Assembly: GCA_963970005.1 (NCBI GenBank)
Contig: CAXAMN010001292.1
Span: forward strand, 1-64,000
Length of the DNA: 64,000 nt
Source of the DNA: Durusdinium trenchii
Lineage: Eukaryota > Sar > Dinophyceae > Suessiales > Symbiodiniaceae
Direction: 5' to 3'
In this document: piece by piece, positions 18,551 to 28,050 of the stretch
Layout of the letters: each line of letters begins with the position of its first letter
Numbering within the stretch: the stretch's first letter is position 1
Position numbers and translations under genes: made by a program
Notes under the pieces: model-generated
Told to the model about the DNA's origin: nothing
Database searches by the model: none
The model's input: the letters and a program-made list of their open reading frames with translations, nothing else

Positions 18551-19844
18551 AGTGCTCGTTTGGAGCTGGTGGAGAACCTTCTCGAATTCTTGCAAACAGT
18601 TAACACCACTGAAAAGGCTGTATAAACTCCTTGGCAAAAATCAAGCAGTGCTCCATGTTGGACGAGATGACCTTCGACACCTGTATGAACAATGTGGCTT
18701 GGCAGCACTCTTGCAACCTTGGCCGCAGCAGCATGACAAGTCTTTAGTGCCAACCACGCTCATTGCGTCGGCACTGCAGGCTGCGGAAATTATCACGGCT
18801 GCAATGCCTAGCATCCCCTTCGGACAGGAAAGCGCTGACCCTGCCAGAAGAGCTCGACGACAGCGCTTATTTTGGGACCGACTCAAAACTGTCTGCCCAC
18901 GAGGCACGTTTTACCATGGCCCGCTCTTGCAAAGTAACGGAAACGAATGTCGAACAGCGCAGGAATATGATGATGCCATGCTTGCAACGAGATCCTTTTG
19001 GTTTCGACCGCCCGTGCGGTACGATCCATCATGGTCTCGAACTCTTGCTATCTATAGGCAGCATGCTGAGCCATGGCCCCTTGTTCCAGAACCAACCACT
19101 GATGACTATGTTGCGCGTCTCCTGCTTACCAAAGACTCTGCCCCTGGTCCTGATGGACTCCCCTATGCCCTATGGCGTATGATCCCCTATCACACTGCAG
19201 CCATTCTACAAAATGACTTTGACCGAATGATGTCCTGCACGCTACCAGCCCCAACTCAAGTTGGGGTCTGGATCCCAAAGGCAAAGCAAGGGCCTACTGC
19301 TGACTTCTTTCGCCCCTTAGGTATGCCCGACACCCTTGATCGACTCCAGGATGGCGCAGCCGCTGCTATTCTCTTTCGAGTTACCCGGCATTGCTTCCAC
19401 CCAGCGCAAACCATGCTAAATGCGTTTCGGGAACCTCAACGTGCAGTGTTAGAAGTTCAGCAAACGCTCGAAGGAACAATCCCTGCCTCTGCACTTTTTG
19501 CAGACCTATCCAAAGCATTTGAGCGAGTCAATGCATTTTGGATTCTTCACATTCTCCATATACGACAGAGTGCTCCATGGGTGCTCCAGCTCGCTAAATA
19601 CCTCCTTTTTGGAAGACGGATACGGCGTAAAGTTCAAGGGCGGCTTCTGCCACCGCGTGAAGTCCACTCAGGAGTTGATATGGGTAGATCGACCTCGGTA
19701 TACTTCTTCTGTTTGGCAATGGATCCCATCTTTGTCGCGCTCCACCAAGTGCCGCGTGTACTGCTTGTTGCAGGCTACGTTGACCAACCATTGTCGGTCA
19801 ACATGATGACCCGCAATGGATCAAGGAAGTTTTTGCTTTCATAG
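18438..19844 (+). CDS. LINE reverse transcriptase, fingers and palm (active site broken)
   Basis: RT blocks are clear: SAPGPDGLPYALWRM, WIPKAKQG with FRPLGMPD, motif A FADLSKAFERVNAFW (catalytic Asp), motif B-like VDMGRSTSVYFFCLAMDP, and a motif C that reads GYVDQP instead of YVDD. The reading frame shifts right there. The bases fit a 4-nt deletion that removed the second Asp codon and changed register; the correct continuation (GQHDDPQW) appears in the frame of the next entry. The first 100 residues overlap the end of the endonuclease frame and are probably not translated as shown. Decay of the RT core means this copy cannot supply its own polymerase. Confidence 0.82.
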   Translation: MTPQPLPLGQQKKPDNGHCINCGEEYCPVTTPISMHTRVLVWSWWRTFSNSCKQLTPLKRLYKLLGKNQAVLHVGRDDLRHLYEQCGLAALLQPWPQQHDKSLVPTTLIASALQAAEIITAAMPSIPFGQESADPARRARRQRLFWDRLKTVCPRGTFYHGPLLQSNGNECRTAQEYDDAMLATRSFWFRPPVRYDPSWSRTLAIYRQHAEPWPLVPEPTTDDYVARLLLTKDSAPGPDGLPYALWRMIPYHTAAILQNDFDRMMSCTLPAPTQVGVWIPKAKQGPTADFFRPLGMPDTLDRLQDGAAAAILFRVTRHCFHPAQTMLNAFREPQRAVLEVQQTLEGTIPASALFADLSKAFERVNAFWILHILHIRQSAPWVLQLAKYLLFGRRIRRKVQGRLLPPREVHSGVDMGRSTSVYFFCLAMDPIFVALHQVPRVLLVAGYVDQPLSVNMMTRNGSRKFLLS

Positions 19845-21373
19845 ATTCATGGTCAACTGCTGGTGTCATTATGGACACGCGTGCGTGTTGGCAAGTCGGC
19901 CTTTCGACAAAGCCCCTTCCCGAGCAGGAACTATTGTGGTTTGAAGACATCTCAAGTGCTTTTCTTCCTTGGCACGAACAAGGTGAACCCACGGTATCAC
20001 GGGCCATCCAACACATCCCCTCGCGTGCGCACTATTTTGTCTTACGACATGGTAGTCATTGTGCGCTTTTCCACACCAGTCAAATACATGAGTGGGTGCA
20101 ACATGGTCATTCCCTCTTGCTGCAACTTGCAGCTAGCCCATGCTCATGTCGCTCTAAGACTCAACTTCTCACAAGTGAGGCTCTCACCTTGCCTCAGTTG
20201 TATCAAGTCGACCGAGCAGGACTTGGCTGTCAGTGTATTGTTCCCTCAACCGTCAACCTTGGCCTGACTATCCATACAGGCTGGTCATGCTGCATTCAAG
20301 CAGATCAAATGGAATACAGTCCGTTAGTGCGAACCATACCTTCGCTTCTTTCCAAACAACTCCTAAAGTTTCGCGCGAGAATTGCTGCAGGCATCAAAGG
20401 TAACTTAAGCATTCACGCCAAAATCATCTATTTCAATGCCTTTTCCCTCAGTCTGTTCTATTATGTACAGACGCATCGTTACTTTCCTAAGCATGTCCTA
20501 GCGCCGTTGTATCGGGCGCATGCTGACTTTCTCCTCAAAAGGCACTGGTTCCCACAGCATAAATTAGTTGGCATTTGTCGATGGCTGCGGCTGGGACCGC
20601 TCCTGGACCCATCTATCATGCATGCGGTATCGATGTTTGGTTGCTATCTCCGACAGGGACATGTCACGCTTCCAGCCTTTGTGAGAAACACTGATGAATC
20701 CTACAGACGACAAGTCTATTCTTGTTGGAAATACTGGCAACAACAGCTAGCTTCTGACGAAGTCAGACAATTACTGCTCCTACTCGACCAGCCTCATGGT
20801 TCTTCGCGCGGCCTCAAGCGATTTCTAGACAGATTTAAACAGCTAGCGATAGCGCGCCAAGTTGAGGCATCGGTGCTACATCTCTCCTCAAGAATATCTC
20901 GCAATGGATGGAATTATGGGCCCTCCTTTGAGTTTTTAGAGTGGCTGGCGCAAACACCAGTATCGCATGTGGGGGCCGTCCCTCGCTTTGCTGTCCTCCG
21001 GTGGGCGCTAGGAGAAGATGCTGACCTCTGGCTCCCCCTGAGAGGCCGTATCAGTCGCGCTTCCCCCTGTGTGTGGTGTGGCCGCGATGCCAGAAACTAC
21101 CCTGCTGGGCCCGCCCGTGGGGCGCTATGCTACACCTGCACTGGGCAACACCCAGGATTAGCCTCATCTTTTCCAGAAGAATTTCTAACTTTCTTGAAAC
21201 TGCATGGCGCTTTTGGAAGTGAGGACCTTGCCCCCCTGCGTACCATCTTCACTCCAATCGCCGCCAAGCTTTGCTCCTCGACTGGTCCATTAACTCAACA
21301 GCTCCCATTCCCTGTGTTCTCTGCCAAGGAGGTGCCAATGCTATTGATCATTGGCTCTCGTACTGTCCTGTAG
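19787..21373 (+). CDS. LINE RT thumb/connection region with a zinc-ribbon-like cluster
   Basis: This is the continuation after the broken YVDD box. It reads HDDPQWIKEVF and DTRACWQVG, then about 400 residues of helical thumb and connection sequence. A Cys cluster SPCVWCGRDARN ... ALCYTC (about 21064-21141) could bind zinc. Near 21305 the sense moves to another frame giving CVLCQGGANAIDHWLSYC, a C-x2-C-x7-H-x4-C finger of the type found after LINE RTs (zf-RVT). The stop at 21373 is therefore the result of a frameshift. Confidence 0.68.
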   Translation, partial: TIVGQHDDPQWIKEVFAFIDSWSTAGVIMDTRACWQVGLSTKPLPEQELLWFEDISSAFLPWHEQGEPTVSRAIQHIPSRAHYFVLRHGSHCALFHTSQIHEWVQHGHSLLLQLAASPCSCRSKTQLLTSEALTLPQLYQVDRAGLGCQCIVPSTVNLGLTIHTGWSCCIQADQMEYSPLVRTIPSLLSKQLLKFRARIAAGIKGNLSIHAKIIYFNAFSLSLFYYVQTHRYFPKHVLAPLYRAHADFLLKRHWFPQHKLVGICRWLRLGPLLDPSIMHAVSMFGCYLRQGHVTLPAFVRNTDESYRRQVYSCWKYWQQQLASDEVRQLLLLLDQPHGSSRGLKRFLDRFKQLAIARQVEASVLHLSSRISRNGWNYGPSFEFLEWLAQTPVSHVGAVPRFAVLRWALGEDADLWLPLRGRISRASPCVWCGRDARNYPAGPARGALCYTCTGQHPGLASSFPEEFLTFLKLHGAFGSEDLAPLRTIFTPIAAKLCSSTGPLTQQLPFPVFSAKEVPMLLIIGSRTVL

Positions 21374-21880
21374 TCTATGGTGCTTGGCTCCTGCTCTGGA
21401 AAGGGAGCTCGCCTCCACTGGAGTATTCCGAACCGAGAAACAGGGATTGCACTGTGCTATTTGTTATTCCATGCTCGGCGACTTATCGCCGAATATGGCG
21501 GATTACGACCAATCATCGAATGTCTAAAACTTCGAACTGTCCAACGACATGCCATCGATCTTTGGCAGCGTGTTTATCAATCCTTACCTACCATTCTCCT
21601 GCACTGGTTTCGAGCCCCCCTTCAGCAAGACCTACCGTGTACAAACACTACGCACATTCGGGTACAAAGATTTCCTCCGACGCAAATCGACCCTGCACTG
21701 CTCCCTGATAAAGGACTGTGCACGAATCGTTCCTTCTGCAATCATGAGGTAATTGCCACCTTTGGCTCCTCTGACGTGCGACTACGACTCCTCCTAACAC
21801 AGTACAGACGGCTCCCATTTCCCGCTGCTACGCCGACTTTGCTATACCGTACACTTGCTCCTGCGGATTCGTCCATATGA
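21271..21880 (+). CDS. LINE connection region downstream of the zinc finger
   Basis: Two overlapping plus-strand frames carry the sense. The one at 21271 holds the zf-RVT motif. The one at 21377-21880 is a 167-residue helical, Arg-rich stretch (LLFHARRLIAEYGGLRP) that leads into RNase H. It ends in ATGA, overlapping the next start, but given the decay this is as likely a lost frame as a true junction. No enzymatic motif is visible. Confidence 0.5.
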
Positions 21881-23563
21881 AGCTGCAGGCCACTAACGAT
21901 GTCCCAAATGATGCCATTCTTCTTATTGGCGAAGCTTCAGATTGGCAAGGATGCCTCGTGCAATTTGATGGCTCGGCTCACAAACGTACCCAGACAGGTG
22001 GGGCTGGCGTTAGCTTGTTGCAAGTTACCCAAGAAGCCACTACCTTAGTACGATGGAAATCCATCCCACTTGTCCCATGTGCAGATAATGTTATAGCGGA
22101 GGCCAAAGCCTGCTTAGCTGCTGTACTCCTCGCCGTTGAATATCACGAGCAATGTCTGGCGCGAGGTATACCACAAAAGGGAATCGTTCTGCAAGGCGAC
22201 ATTCTCCCACTCCTTAACTACCTCCAAGGTAAGGGGCGGGTAAAACGGCCCGAGGTAGTTAGGATACTAGAGGAGTGCCAGAACCTTCTTGCAGGCGCTC
22301 CCTTCATCTTCAGGCTGGTATACCTGCCTCGAGAATGCAATAAGCTCGCTGATTACTTTGCAGGACAAGCGAGTGCCAAGGCAAAGGTACATTTTGACCA
22401 ACCGCTTGCAGTCGCTGCCCACCGTGCACTGCCACCGTACCACCTCGCACAGAAACTCGGGTTTGTTATTGAGAGTGGCCCTTTGCAACCAGCACCCGCC
22501 TTCGTTCTCACTGAATGTCCAGCAACGACTACAGAGGGTCTAGCCGAAATCATCTCGCAACTGAAATCTCAGGGAAACGCAGTCCAGGACTATCTTGCAG
22601 TTGCGAGAAGCTGCGAAGGTACGTTAACTGTAGGGTACAAACCATCCTCAGGTGATGGGCTTGGGCGGTTTTATACAGTTGGGCCAGCAGCGCAACAGCT
22701 TCCGCGTGAAGTCCGGTTACTTTTGTTCGGCCACAATCACTGTGAAATTGACATTAGTGGGGCGCATTATGAGCTTGTGAGACGATGCTGTGCCCAGACT
22801 GGGGCTCATGGCTCGCTGCCTCCCATCCAAGCCACAAGGGAATGGCTCAAGGCTGTACTAACACCACCTGACCCACAGGCCCTCTCCGACACTTATGAGG
22901 GTCTCGTCAAGAAATGGCCACTAGTGATCGTCAACAGTGACACCCCGCAAGAAGCCCTCGCATTCTTATCTCGCCAATTGCCTCACCTAGCTCAGCCTCT
23001 ACCACCCGAGATTACTCGGTTTGCCCTTGAGCTACATGCAGCTAGCCGATACTTAATCAATCGTCCGCCTACATGGTGCCCAGCTCGAGAGCGTGATCGA
23101 AGCAGGGCTGCACCGTTCCGTTTCTTTGAAACCTTGGAACAACATCTTACCTGGGCTGCCTACAGCTTCCTACAGCCCATGTTGGCTTCCACTCGGCCAT
23201 CTGGTTCCATGATGGCTTCTGGGCGGCTCCGTGTCCCACAGAGGAGCATCTCGCAGCATTACACCGCTATCTTACTGACCGCTATAGCCTCTCTCCTCAC
23301 GACCCACCCCTCTTTCGCTGTGAACTGCTACGGCAAAAGCATGAGGATCTACAGCACGAGCTTGCCGTCCTGCCTGCTCCCTCGCTCAAACGGCGCAAGG
23401 TGCAGGGCAACCCCCTTGTCAAGCACCCGCTACCGCCCCAAACTGTGTTCCGCTTGAAGCGATCGTATAAGGCGGACAGTGTACAGGCTCAACTTTTGCT
23501 AGAAGAAAGACTTGCTAAACGTGCCAGAGTAGGCACCACTGCCAAAAGACAAAGGCTGGTATA
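21877..23563 (+). CDS. LINE RNase H plus a polymerase-like C-terminal domain
   Basis: Residues about 25-175 are a type I RNase H: FDGSAH (Asp), VIAEAKA (Glu), LQGDILPLLNYL (Asp) and KLADYFAGQAS (Asp). After a linker comes a second domain with GRFYTVGPAAQQLPREVR and CEIDISGAHYELVRR (about 22740-22790). After a frameshift near 23180 it continues with AIWFHDGFW (about 23193-23222). A D-I-S-x-x-x-Y-E motif followed by h-H-D-G-h resembles motifs A and C of family A DNA polymerases and single-subunit RNA polymerases. The level is suggestive, not proven. The protein ends with a basic tail (KRQRLV) at 23563. The frameshift removes the candidate motif C from the main frame. Confidence 0.7.
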
Positions 23564-23713
23564 GCCCAAGGAACTTTGCCTCATGACTAACAGCCAGCTA
23601 CAAACCACTCGCTGTGTTAGCGTCTCTAACTTGAAAATGGCTACGCGCCTCTAGAGGGGAACAATTATCCATACTTGGCTCTGCAACACCTATCACTACT
23701 TCATGCCTGGCAG

Positions 23714-23734
23714 CCGCTGCCCCTTTGGCTCGAG
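23714..23734 (+). promoter_or_regulatory. DinoSL relic at the 5' end of cassette B
   Basis: The site matches the 21-base spliced leader at 16 positions without gaps (CCG, GCC and TTTGGCTC are exact). It lies 45 bases before the ATG of the first cassette B gene and 150 bases after the LINE's last stop, so it probably separates two retrocopied units. Confidence 0.65.
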
Positions 23735-23778
23735 TAAAGGTATAGAATGAGTCTCCTGTCCAGGGAGGCCAAGCACTC

Positions 23779-24600
23779 ATGGCGCACAGAGCGGAACAAA
23801 CAGGGCATTCGCCCTTTCTCTCACGGCATACACAGCAAGCATGGGCCCAAGTTGTGGAAGCTTCCCCTGATCGGGGCGAATTGAACATGACTGCGCAACT
23901 GCAAGAAATCACCACTCGGCGCCACCGCCTATATCTCATTCGGTGTACGCTTCGGCTCCATGCTCAGCACTACCATCTTCGTATAGCTGGCCTGCTGCCG
24001 GCAAGAAACAAGATGTTGGGAGCCTGTCGGGTAATTGACCCGCCATGCTATCGTATGGCTGATATCCCCCGGCTCCTTCAGCGGGCAACAGCCCAACTGC
24101 ATGATGGCACTATTGTTCATCCCTTTATGTCAGGTGATGAAGAAACTTTCCTCTCCTTAAGTGGCATCCTCTTTGTAGGCAGTACTGCTGACCAGCGTTA
24201 TGTCCTGCATGAGCACTTGAAAAATCTCGGCCTAGCCGGGCCGCCCGCTCCGATCCTACACTGGTCCAGACATCTCCAAAAGGGACCACAAAACACACAT
24301 GCCCTCCCCTTTCGTTCGCTCCCTGCTGAGCTGCTCGCCATACCAATCCCGACAACTAGTTGGGCCTTTGAGGAGGTGCCTGTCATGTCCCTTCGCGAGT
24401 GGGAAGAATACCGACGGAGAAGTACATCCACAGTTCTTCCCATGCCCACAAGATGCACATGGTTCCGCAATCATCCGATGATTGCCGATCAAATCAGTGC
24501 CATCTTATCAGTCTTAGGCTCTCTTTGGCTACTGGTTTGCTTACTGATCAGCTACCTGCAGGCGTGGGCAACCGGCGGCGATTGCTCTCAACGACCGTAA
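23779..24600 (+). CDS. Cassette B first gene: unknown protein with a C-terminal membrane segment
   Basis: 273 residues from ATG (MAHRAEQTGH). No family is recognised. The N-terminal 150 residues are basic and probably helical. The centre contains a P-rich linker. The last 35 residues hold a strong hydrophobic segment (ISAILSVLGSLWLLVCLLI) fitting a tail-anchored membrane protein. The SL relic 45 bases upstream supports the start. No counterpart is found in cassette A within the window, because cassette A starts at A1. Confidence 0.52.
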   Translation: MAHRAEQTGHSPFLSRHTQQAWAQVVEASPDRGELNMTAQLQEITTRRHRLYLIRCTLRLHAQHYHLRIAGLLPARNKMLGACRVIDPPCYRMADIPRLLQRATAQLHDGTIVHPFMSGDEETFLSLSGILFVGSTADQRYVLHEHLKNLGLAGPPAPILHWSRHLQKGPQNTHALPFRSLPAELLAIPIPTTSWAFEEVPVMSLREWEEYRRRSTSTVLPMPTRCTWFRNHPMIADQISAILSVLGSLWLLVCLLISYLQAWATGGDCSQRP

Positions 24601-25034
24601 CACGTGCAATACACCAACCCAAAGAAATGAACTGGGAGGAAGTATTAGTAGCCACCCCAGTGCGCGCAGTAGCAGTACGGAGCTACGGGCACCCCACTCA
24701 ACACTGCGGAATACTCTGCATATGTTGTGGAGCGCCCTACAAGGAGCAAATGAAGCATTACCCGTATGCTCCAACAGCGCGACAGCCAAGGTATATCGGC
24801 CCACTGTGCTGGTTCGCGGATGCTTGCCCAAAGGTTGGCATACCTCCTGCCTGCCTCCATAGGACTTTTCACATCATGTTCTCATTCATTGCAAGGAGAA
24901 TCTTTGATAGCCACTGGCTCAAGAGAGTTTCATCTCTCAGGAAAGTGAATAGAGCAACGGAGAGACACGCTGTACAAAGCTGTACAAAGCTGGCGCCCGT
25001 GTGCTGGCTGGCGCAGCAGCAAAAGCCTTATTAG
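24399..25034 (+). CDS. Cassette B second gene: small Cys/His-rich protein of unknown function
   Basis: The open frame begins inside the preceding gene; the first internal ATG past that overlap is 24627 (MNWEEV), giving about 135 residues. It contains a compact CICCGAP ... CWFADAC cluster that could bind a metal, and Arg-rich C-terminal sequence. A 10-base tandem repeat (GCTGTACAAA) sits near 24970. The B1 leader relic lies inside its 3' part, so its end and the next gene's 5' region overlap. Only moderate confidence that this is a gene. Confidence 0.4.
   Translation: MGRIPTEKYIHSSSHAHKMHMVPQSSDDCRSNQCHLISLRLSLATGLLTDQLPAGVGNRRRLLSTTVTRAIHQPKEMNWEEVLVATPVRAVAVRSYGHPTQHCGILCICCGAPYKEQMKHYPYAPTARQPRYIGPLCWFADACPKVGIPPACLHRTFHIMFSFIARRIFDSHWLKRVSSLRKVNRATERHAVQSCTKLAPVCWLAQQQKPY
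24908..24923 (+). promoter_or_regulatory. DinoSL relic upstream of B1
   Basis: TAGCCACTGGCTCAAG equals the inner part of the spliced leader (TAGCCA and TGGCTCAAG exact) with two bases lost and one changed between them. It is on the coding strand 126 bases before the B1 ATG. Confidence 0.55.
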
Positions 25035-25049
25035 TTGTATCCCTCTTCA

Positions 25050-25877
25050 ATGGCAAAACGCACAGCGCATGTCCCTCTTGAGCTAGATATGCGAGGAGTG
25101 TCTCTCACTGACTTTGCGCAAGCAATTTGTCTGCAGGAGCAGTTGGAAGTTAGCCTCGTCCGGTTACATATCACTGTGCAGCAGCTCACCTTTCCATCCC
25201 CGATGTCCTCGCCCAATGCAGCGTGGATATGCCCAGTGGCCTTACCCTGTGGCCCTTTGCGGATGACCCGCATATCACACAAGAGGGCTTCATCCTACAT
25301 GGATCCAACTCTGAAATTCGAGCAAAAGTCTACCGTTTTTTTGCTGCAGCGGGAGATCCCGAGCAATGTTGCGCCGTGCGTTCGGGAGCACCTTGACTGG
25401 GAATATGAAAATGGCAGCCCAATCCAGATCTTCAACTTCCACTCGCTGGAACACCTGACGCTGCAGGCTGCGCCGCCTCCGGCCAAGCGTAGAGCTGCCA
25501 ATCACATCTCGCCACAGCCAGCCTATTCGCAAGTACTGCCTCAGCCCCCTGTTTTCTGTATTTTCAAAGAAGAACCGACGCAGCAGTGCGGGGTCTATGC
25601 ATCACAGGCTGCACGACCACCAACTAGGGAAGAGCGCAGCCGCCCCCACTTCCAGGGGCAGGAGAGGGTGTCCCATCAGCTCCCTTTCCCGAGCCTAGTC
25701 CAAGAGGCACTGCGCAGAGTGACCAATATTAGGCAAGAAATCCACACACTACTACACATTCTGCAGAACAACTCGCTGGCAGGCAACAGTCATGCCCATC
25801 AATGTGGAGTGCGGGCGTGTCATGAAATCTGCACAGAAATGGAAACCTTGGCAGATGCCCTTGAGCAGATCCCGTAA
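25050..25877 (+). CDS. Cassette B gene B1: counterpart of A1, two compensating frameshifts
   Basis: The ATG frame starts MAKRTAHVPLELDMRG and matches A1 up to about 25190. From there to about 25385 the A1-like sequence (PHITQEGFILHG, KVYRFF) runs in another frame, then returns and continues to the stop at 25877 with QCGVYASQAA and a helical Cys/His tail. So the main frame is open throughout but carries a nonsense segment of about 65 codons. Function is unknown. Conservation with A1 is modest but collinear. Confidence 0.6.
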   Translation: MAKRTAHVPLELDMRGVSLTDFAQAICLQEQLEVSLVRLHITVQQLTFPSPMSSPNAAWICPVALPCGPLRMTRISHKRASSYMDPTLKFEQKSTVFLLQREIPSNVAPCVREHLDWEYENGSPIQIFNFHSLEHLTLQAAPPPAKRRAANHISPQPAYSQVLPQPPVFCIFKEEPTQQCGVYASQAARPPTREERSRPHFQGQERVSHQLPFPSLVQEALRRVTNIRQEIHTLLHILQNNSLAGNSHAHQCGVRACHEICTEMETLADALEQIP

Positions 25878-26122
25878 GGGAGACAATCTCCCTAACGTTT
25901 GGCAATGCTGCGCTGCGACGCTGTCAGAAAAGGAAGATGTGCTGTGTAATGTCACCTGAGCTGTCTTCTCTTTCCCCCTTACCAGACGTGGTGTTCGGCG
26001 CACTGTCTAGTAGGTGCCCATAGATGCTGGTAGTTCATCCTCCTGACGTGTTTGGCGTCCTTTCTTACTCACTGTTTACTCTATGGAGCTTTTCGCACTT
26101 ACCAACTGGTTGCGCGTGCTTT

Positions 26123-26141
26123 GCAGGCAATTGGCTCGAAG
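26123..26141 (+). promoter_or_regulatory. DinoSL relic upstream of B2
   Basis: GCAGGCAATTGGCTCGAAG resembles the spliced-leader 3' part with a one-base T-run loss and an extra G before AAG, the same derived ending as before A4 and A2. It lies 54 bases before the B2 ATG. Confidence 0.5.
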
Positions 26142-26194
26142 CTCATACGCAAACTTATAGTGACATAGACAGCAATACAGGCAATCCTGCTGAC

Positions 26195-26898
26195 ATGACT
26201 TTGCCTGTCTCCATCGGTCCGAACCGATGCGAACTTATCTACAATCATGAGAAGCAGCCACTTCTCGAGCTTTCCCTCCGGGTCTGCCTCCCAGTAAGAG
26301 AGCTCCTTAGTGTGCTCAGTCAACTTGCCCCACCATCGAATCATCAACCAAGCAAGATGCAACGCCCGGCCAAAGGCCCGCCTGATGGCGCAAAGCGTAA
26401 GGCCTCGAATGCTCCCCAGCCTGAGGCAACAGCCCAGACAATTCTCTCTTCCTCAAGGCAGCAGCTCCTCTGATTGGCAACCCCCGTACAACCCCTGGGA
26501 GCAGAGATTAGAGCCGAGCTGGGAGCCCTGTCCAGGAGCTGCCGGGGAGTGGCAAGATGAATGCGTATTTCACAGCCTCGAGGTCGAAGAGCAGGCGCAG
26601 CTCCTCTGGGCGCTGTCTGACCAATCTGTACCGAGATACCGCAAGACACCCCCCACTCAACCCAGGCTGTCTGCCCCTGTCAAAAAGCGGACAGATAGAG
26701 AAGTACGCTTTGCGTCGCCCCCCGAAGACGACAAAGGCTTCAATGGCCCCCTGACAATTGGCAAGTCGGTGGCAGCACCGCCAAGAGTAGAAACAAAGGA
26801 AGAAGCGGGACAAAGGTCGCAACTCAGATGAACGCTCAGATAAATACTGTCCCCCGCCAAGGCCTGGCGCGCATCCAAAGAAGTGTCCAGTTCAATAA
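26195..26898 (+). CDS. Cassette B gene B2: counterpart of A2, frameshifted
   Basis: From ATG 26195 the frame reads MTLPVSIGPNRCEL and the conserved strand LELSLRVCLPV, like A2. Sense moves to a second frame near 26450, through a proline- and charge-rich middle (WEQRLEPSWEPCPG), and to a third near 26820. It ends in AHPKKCPVQ at 26898, the same nine residues that end A2. The long disordered middle and a fixed C-terminal tag are the shared traits. No function can be assigned. Confidence 0.6.
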
Positions 26899-26905
26899 GG
26901 TCCGG

Positions 26906-27014
26906 TATGCGTAAAGGCAAGAAAGGCTCAATGGCACAGCCCCCCTTCTTTTTGGTTGTTTTGCTGTTTATTTGCTGTATAGTCAGTATGGTAGTGTCTT
27001 GCGCACCGTGGTGA
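26906..27014 (+). CDS. Possible 35-residue single-span membrane peptide
   Basis: A short frame, MRKGKKGSMAQPP followed by FFLVVLLFICCIVSMVVSC, runs directly after B2. The layout (basic start, one hydrophobic span, short tail) is that of a small membrane protein. In cassette A a plus-strand stretch next to A2 (about 6380-6441) also encodes a hydrophobic YYLLYTVVTVMVVVLLL peptide, but without an ATG and on the other side of the gene. Too short for certainty. Confidence 0.3.
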
Positions 27015-27210
27015 TAATGTCTAACAGGCTACAACGAAGACACGCCACTAGAGCAAAACGGGTGACAGGTAAAAGATTTTTACTTGGTATGACCTTGTAG
27101 CTACACCGAAGGAAAGAAGCAACCTTTACCTGGGGCCTCTCAACGCTGCCGCAAGAGGCTCAGGCACATTTCTTAGACCCGGTTTTTGTTTCTTTGCACG
27201 TTTCGCTACT

Positions 27211-28050
27211 ATGCTGCCCCCTGTGCCGCCGTGGGCCGTTGGCAACACACCAGAGCCGGTATTGCTTGATATCGACGGTTTCATAGATGTGTCTGCGTAT
27301 GTCCGGCTGGAGGCGGACCTCCCAGACATCCACTATGGGGTCCTAGACATTCAGGTCAACTTTCATCATGAAGGTAGCCTCATGAACGTGTACATGCTGC
27401 ATTTCTTTGCGCTAGCAGAAGACTATCCGAGATGTGCGTCGGTCGTTCCCGGATGGAAGGATGGGTTTACCTTTCCCCCGGCACTCACTAAGATGAGAGT
27501 AAAATATCAAGACCGCTGGATCAACGTCTGCGCGCAGCAGTGCATTGCTATCAATGACAGAGGCATCAGTGTCTATGGTTCCAACAAAGGTTACCGGTGG
27601 CGACTGGTCCATCATATTCTATATCACGAGCAGCCATTGCTAGCACTCATGGAAACTAATGTAGAGGCCTTTTCTAGGTCACCGATTGGTTACCCGCCTG
27701 TTACATGGTCTTGGATGCGACCACCACGGGTAGCCCCTCGACAGATGGCGAGAAGACGTCCTGAACATGCACCGTACCAAGACCCTCCGCAAGAAGGAGA
27801 CGGAAGCGCCGGACAGCGTTTCACTGCTAGAGAGCACTACCGAGTAGACACTGCCCTCTATAATCGAGTCCAAGCTATGCTCATGTCGCTCCAAGATGTT
27901 GAACGCCTTTTACCGATGATGCCTCGACCGGTCCAGCAGCGTATGGTGCTCCCGCTTACAACAGTACATGCGGACCTTAATGGCCTTCTTTTTACTGCTT
28001 ATCTACTGGCTAGTGTGCACCCGAATTCTGATGATTTCGACATTGGATAA
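27211..28050 (+). CDS. Cassette B gene B3: counterpart of A3, intact frame
   Basis: 279 residues from ATG 27211 without interruption. It aligns with A3 along its length (FIDVSAYVRLE, HYGVLDIQVNF, FPPALTKMRV, CIAINDRG, and LHADLNGLLFTAYLLASVHP). A Q/R/P linker separates an N-terminal beta-rich region from a C-terminal helical one. No known family. A weak SL-like GGCTCAGG lies at about 27157. The frame is intact in both copies, unlike that of most neighbours, which hints at selection or youth. Confidence 0.68.
   Translation: MLPPVPPWAVGNTPEPVLLDIDGFIDVSAYVRLEADLPDIHYGVLDIQVNFHHEGSLMNVYMLHFFALAEDYPRCASVVPGWKDGFTFPPALTKMRVKYQDRWINVCAQQCIAINDRGISVYGSNKGYRWRLVHHILYHEQPLLALMETNVEAFSRSPIGYPPVTWSWMRPPRVAPRQMARRRPEHAPYQDPPQEGDGSAGQRFTAREHYRVDTALYNRVQAMLMSLQDVERLLPMMPRPVQQRMVLPLTTVHADLNGLLFTAYLLASVHPNSDDFDIG

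Larger units (their letters stand above)
9694..23563 (+). mobile_element. DNA-methyltransferase-bearing LINE (SymbioLINE-DNMT type), decayed copy
   Basis: One strand carries, in order: a 5' ORF, a candidate USP-like domain, a C5 DNA methyltransferase, an unknown region, an AP-type endonuclease, a LINE reverse transcriptase, a zinc-binding connection region, RNase H and a polymerase-like tail. LINEs that encode cytosine methyltransferases are known from Symbiodinium. This copy is dead or dying: a 30-base tandem duplication makes a stop at 11114, and frames break near 15390, 17085-17260, 17810, 19785, 21305, 21878 and 23180. The catalytic Glu region of the endonuclease and the second Asp of the RT YxDD box are lost. 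The 5' end is set at the SL relic. The 3' end is set at the stop of the last frame, because no poly-A or target duplication is visible. Confidence 0.75.

Noticed and set aside
22845..22860. TGGCTCAAG inside the LINE polymerase-like region
   Set aside because: It is ordinary coding sequence (EWLKAV) in the middle of a frame, with no match further upstream.
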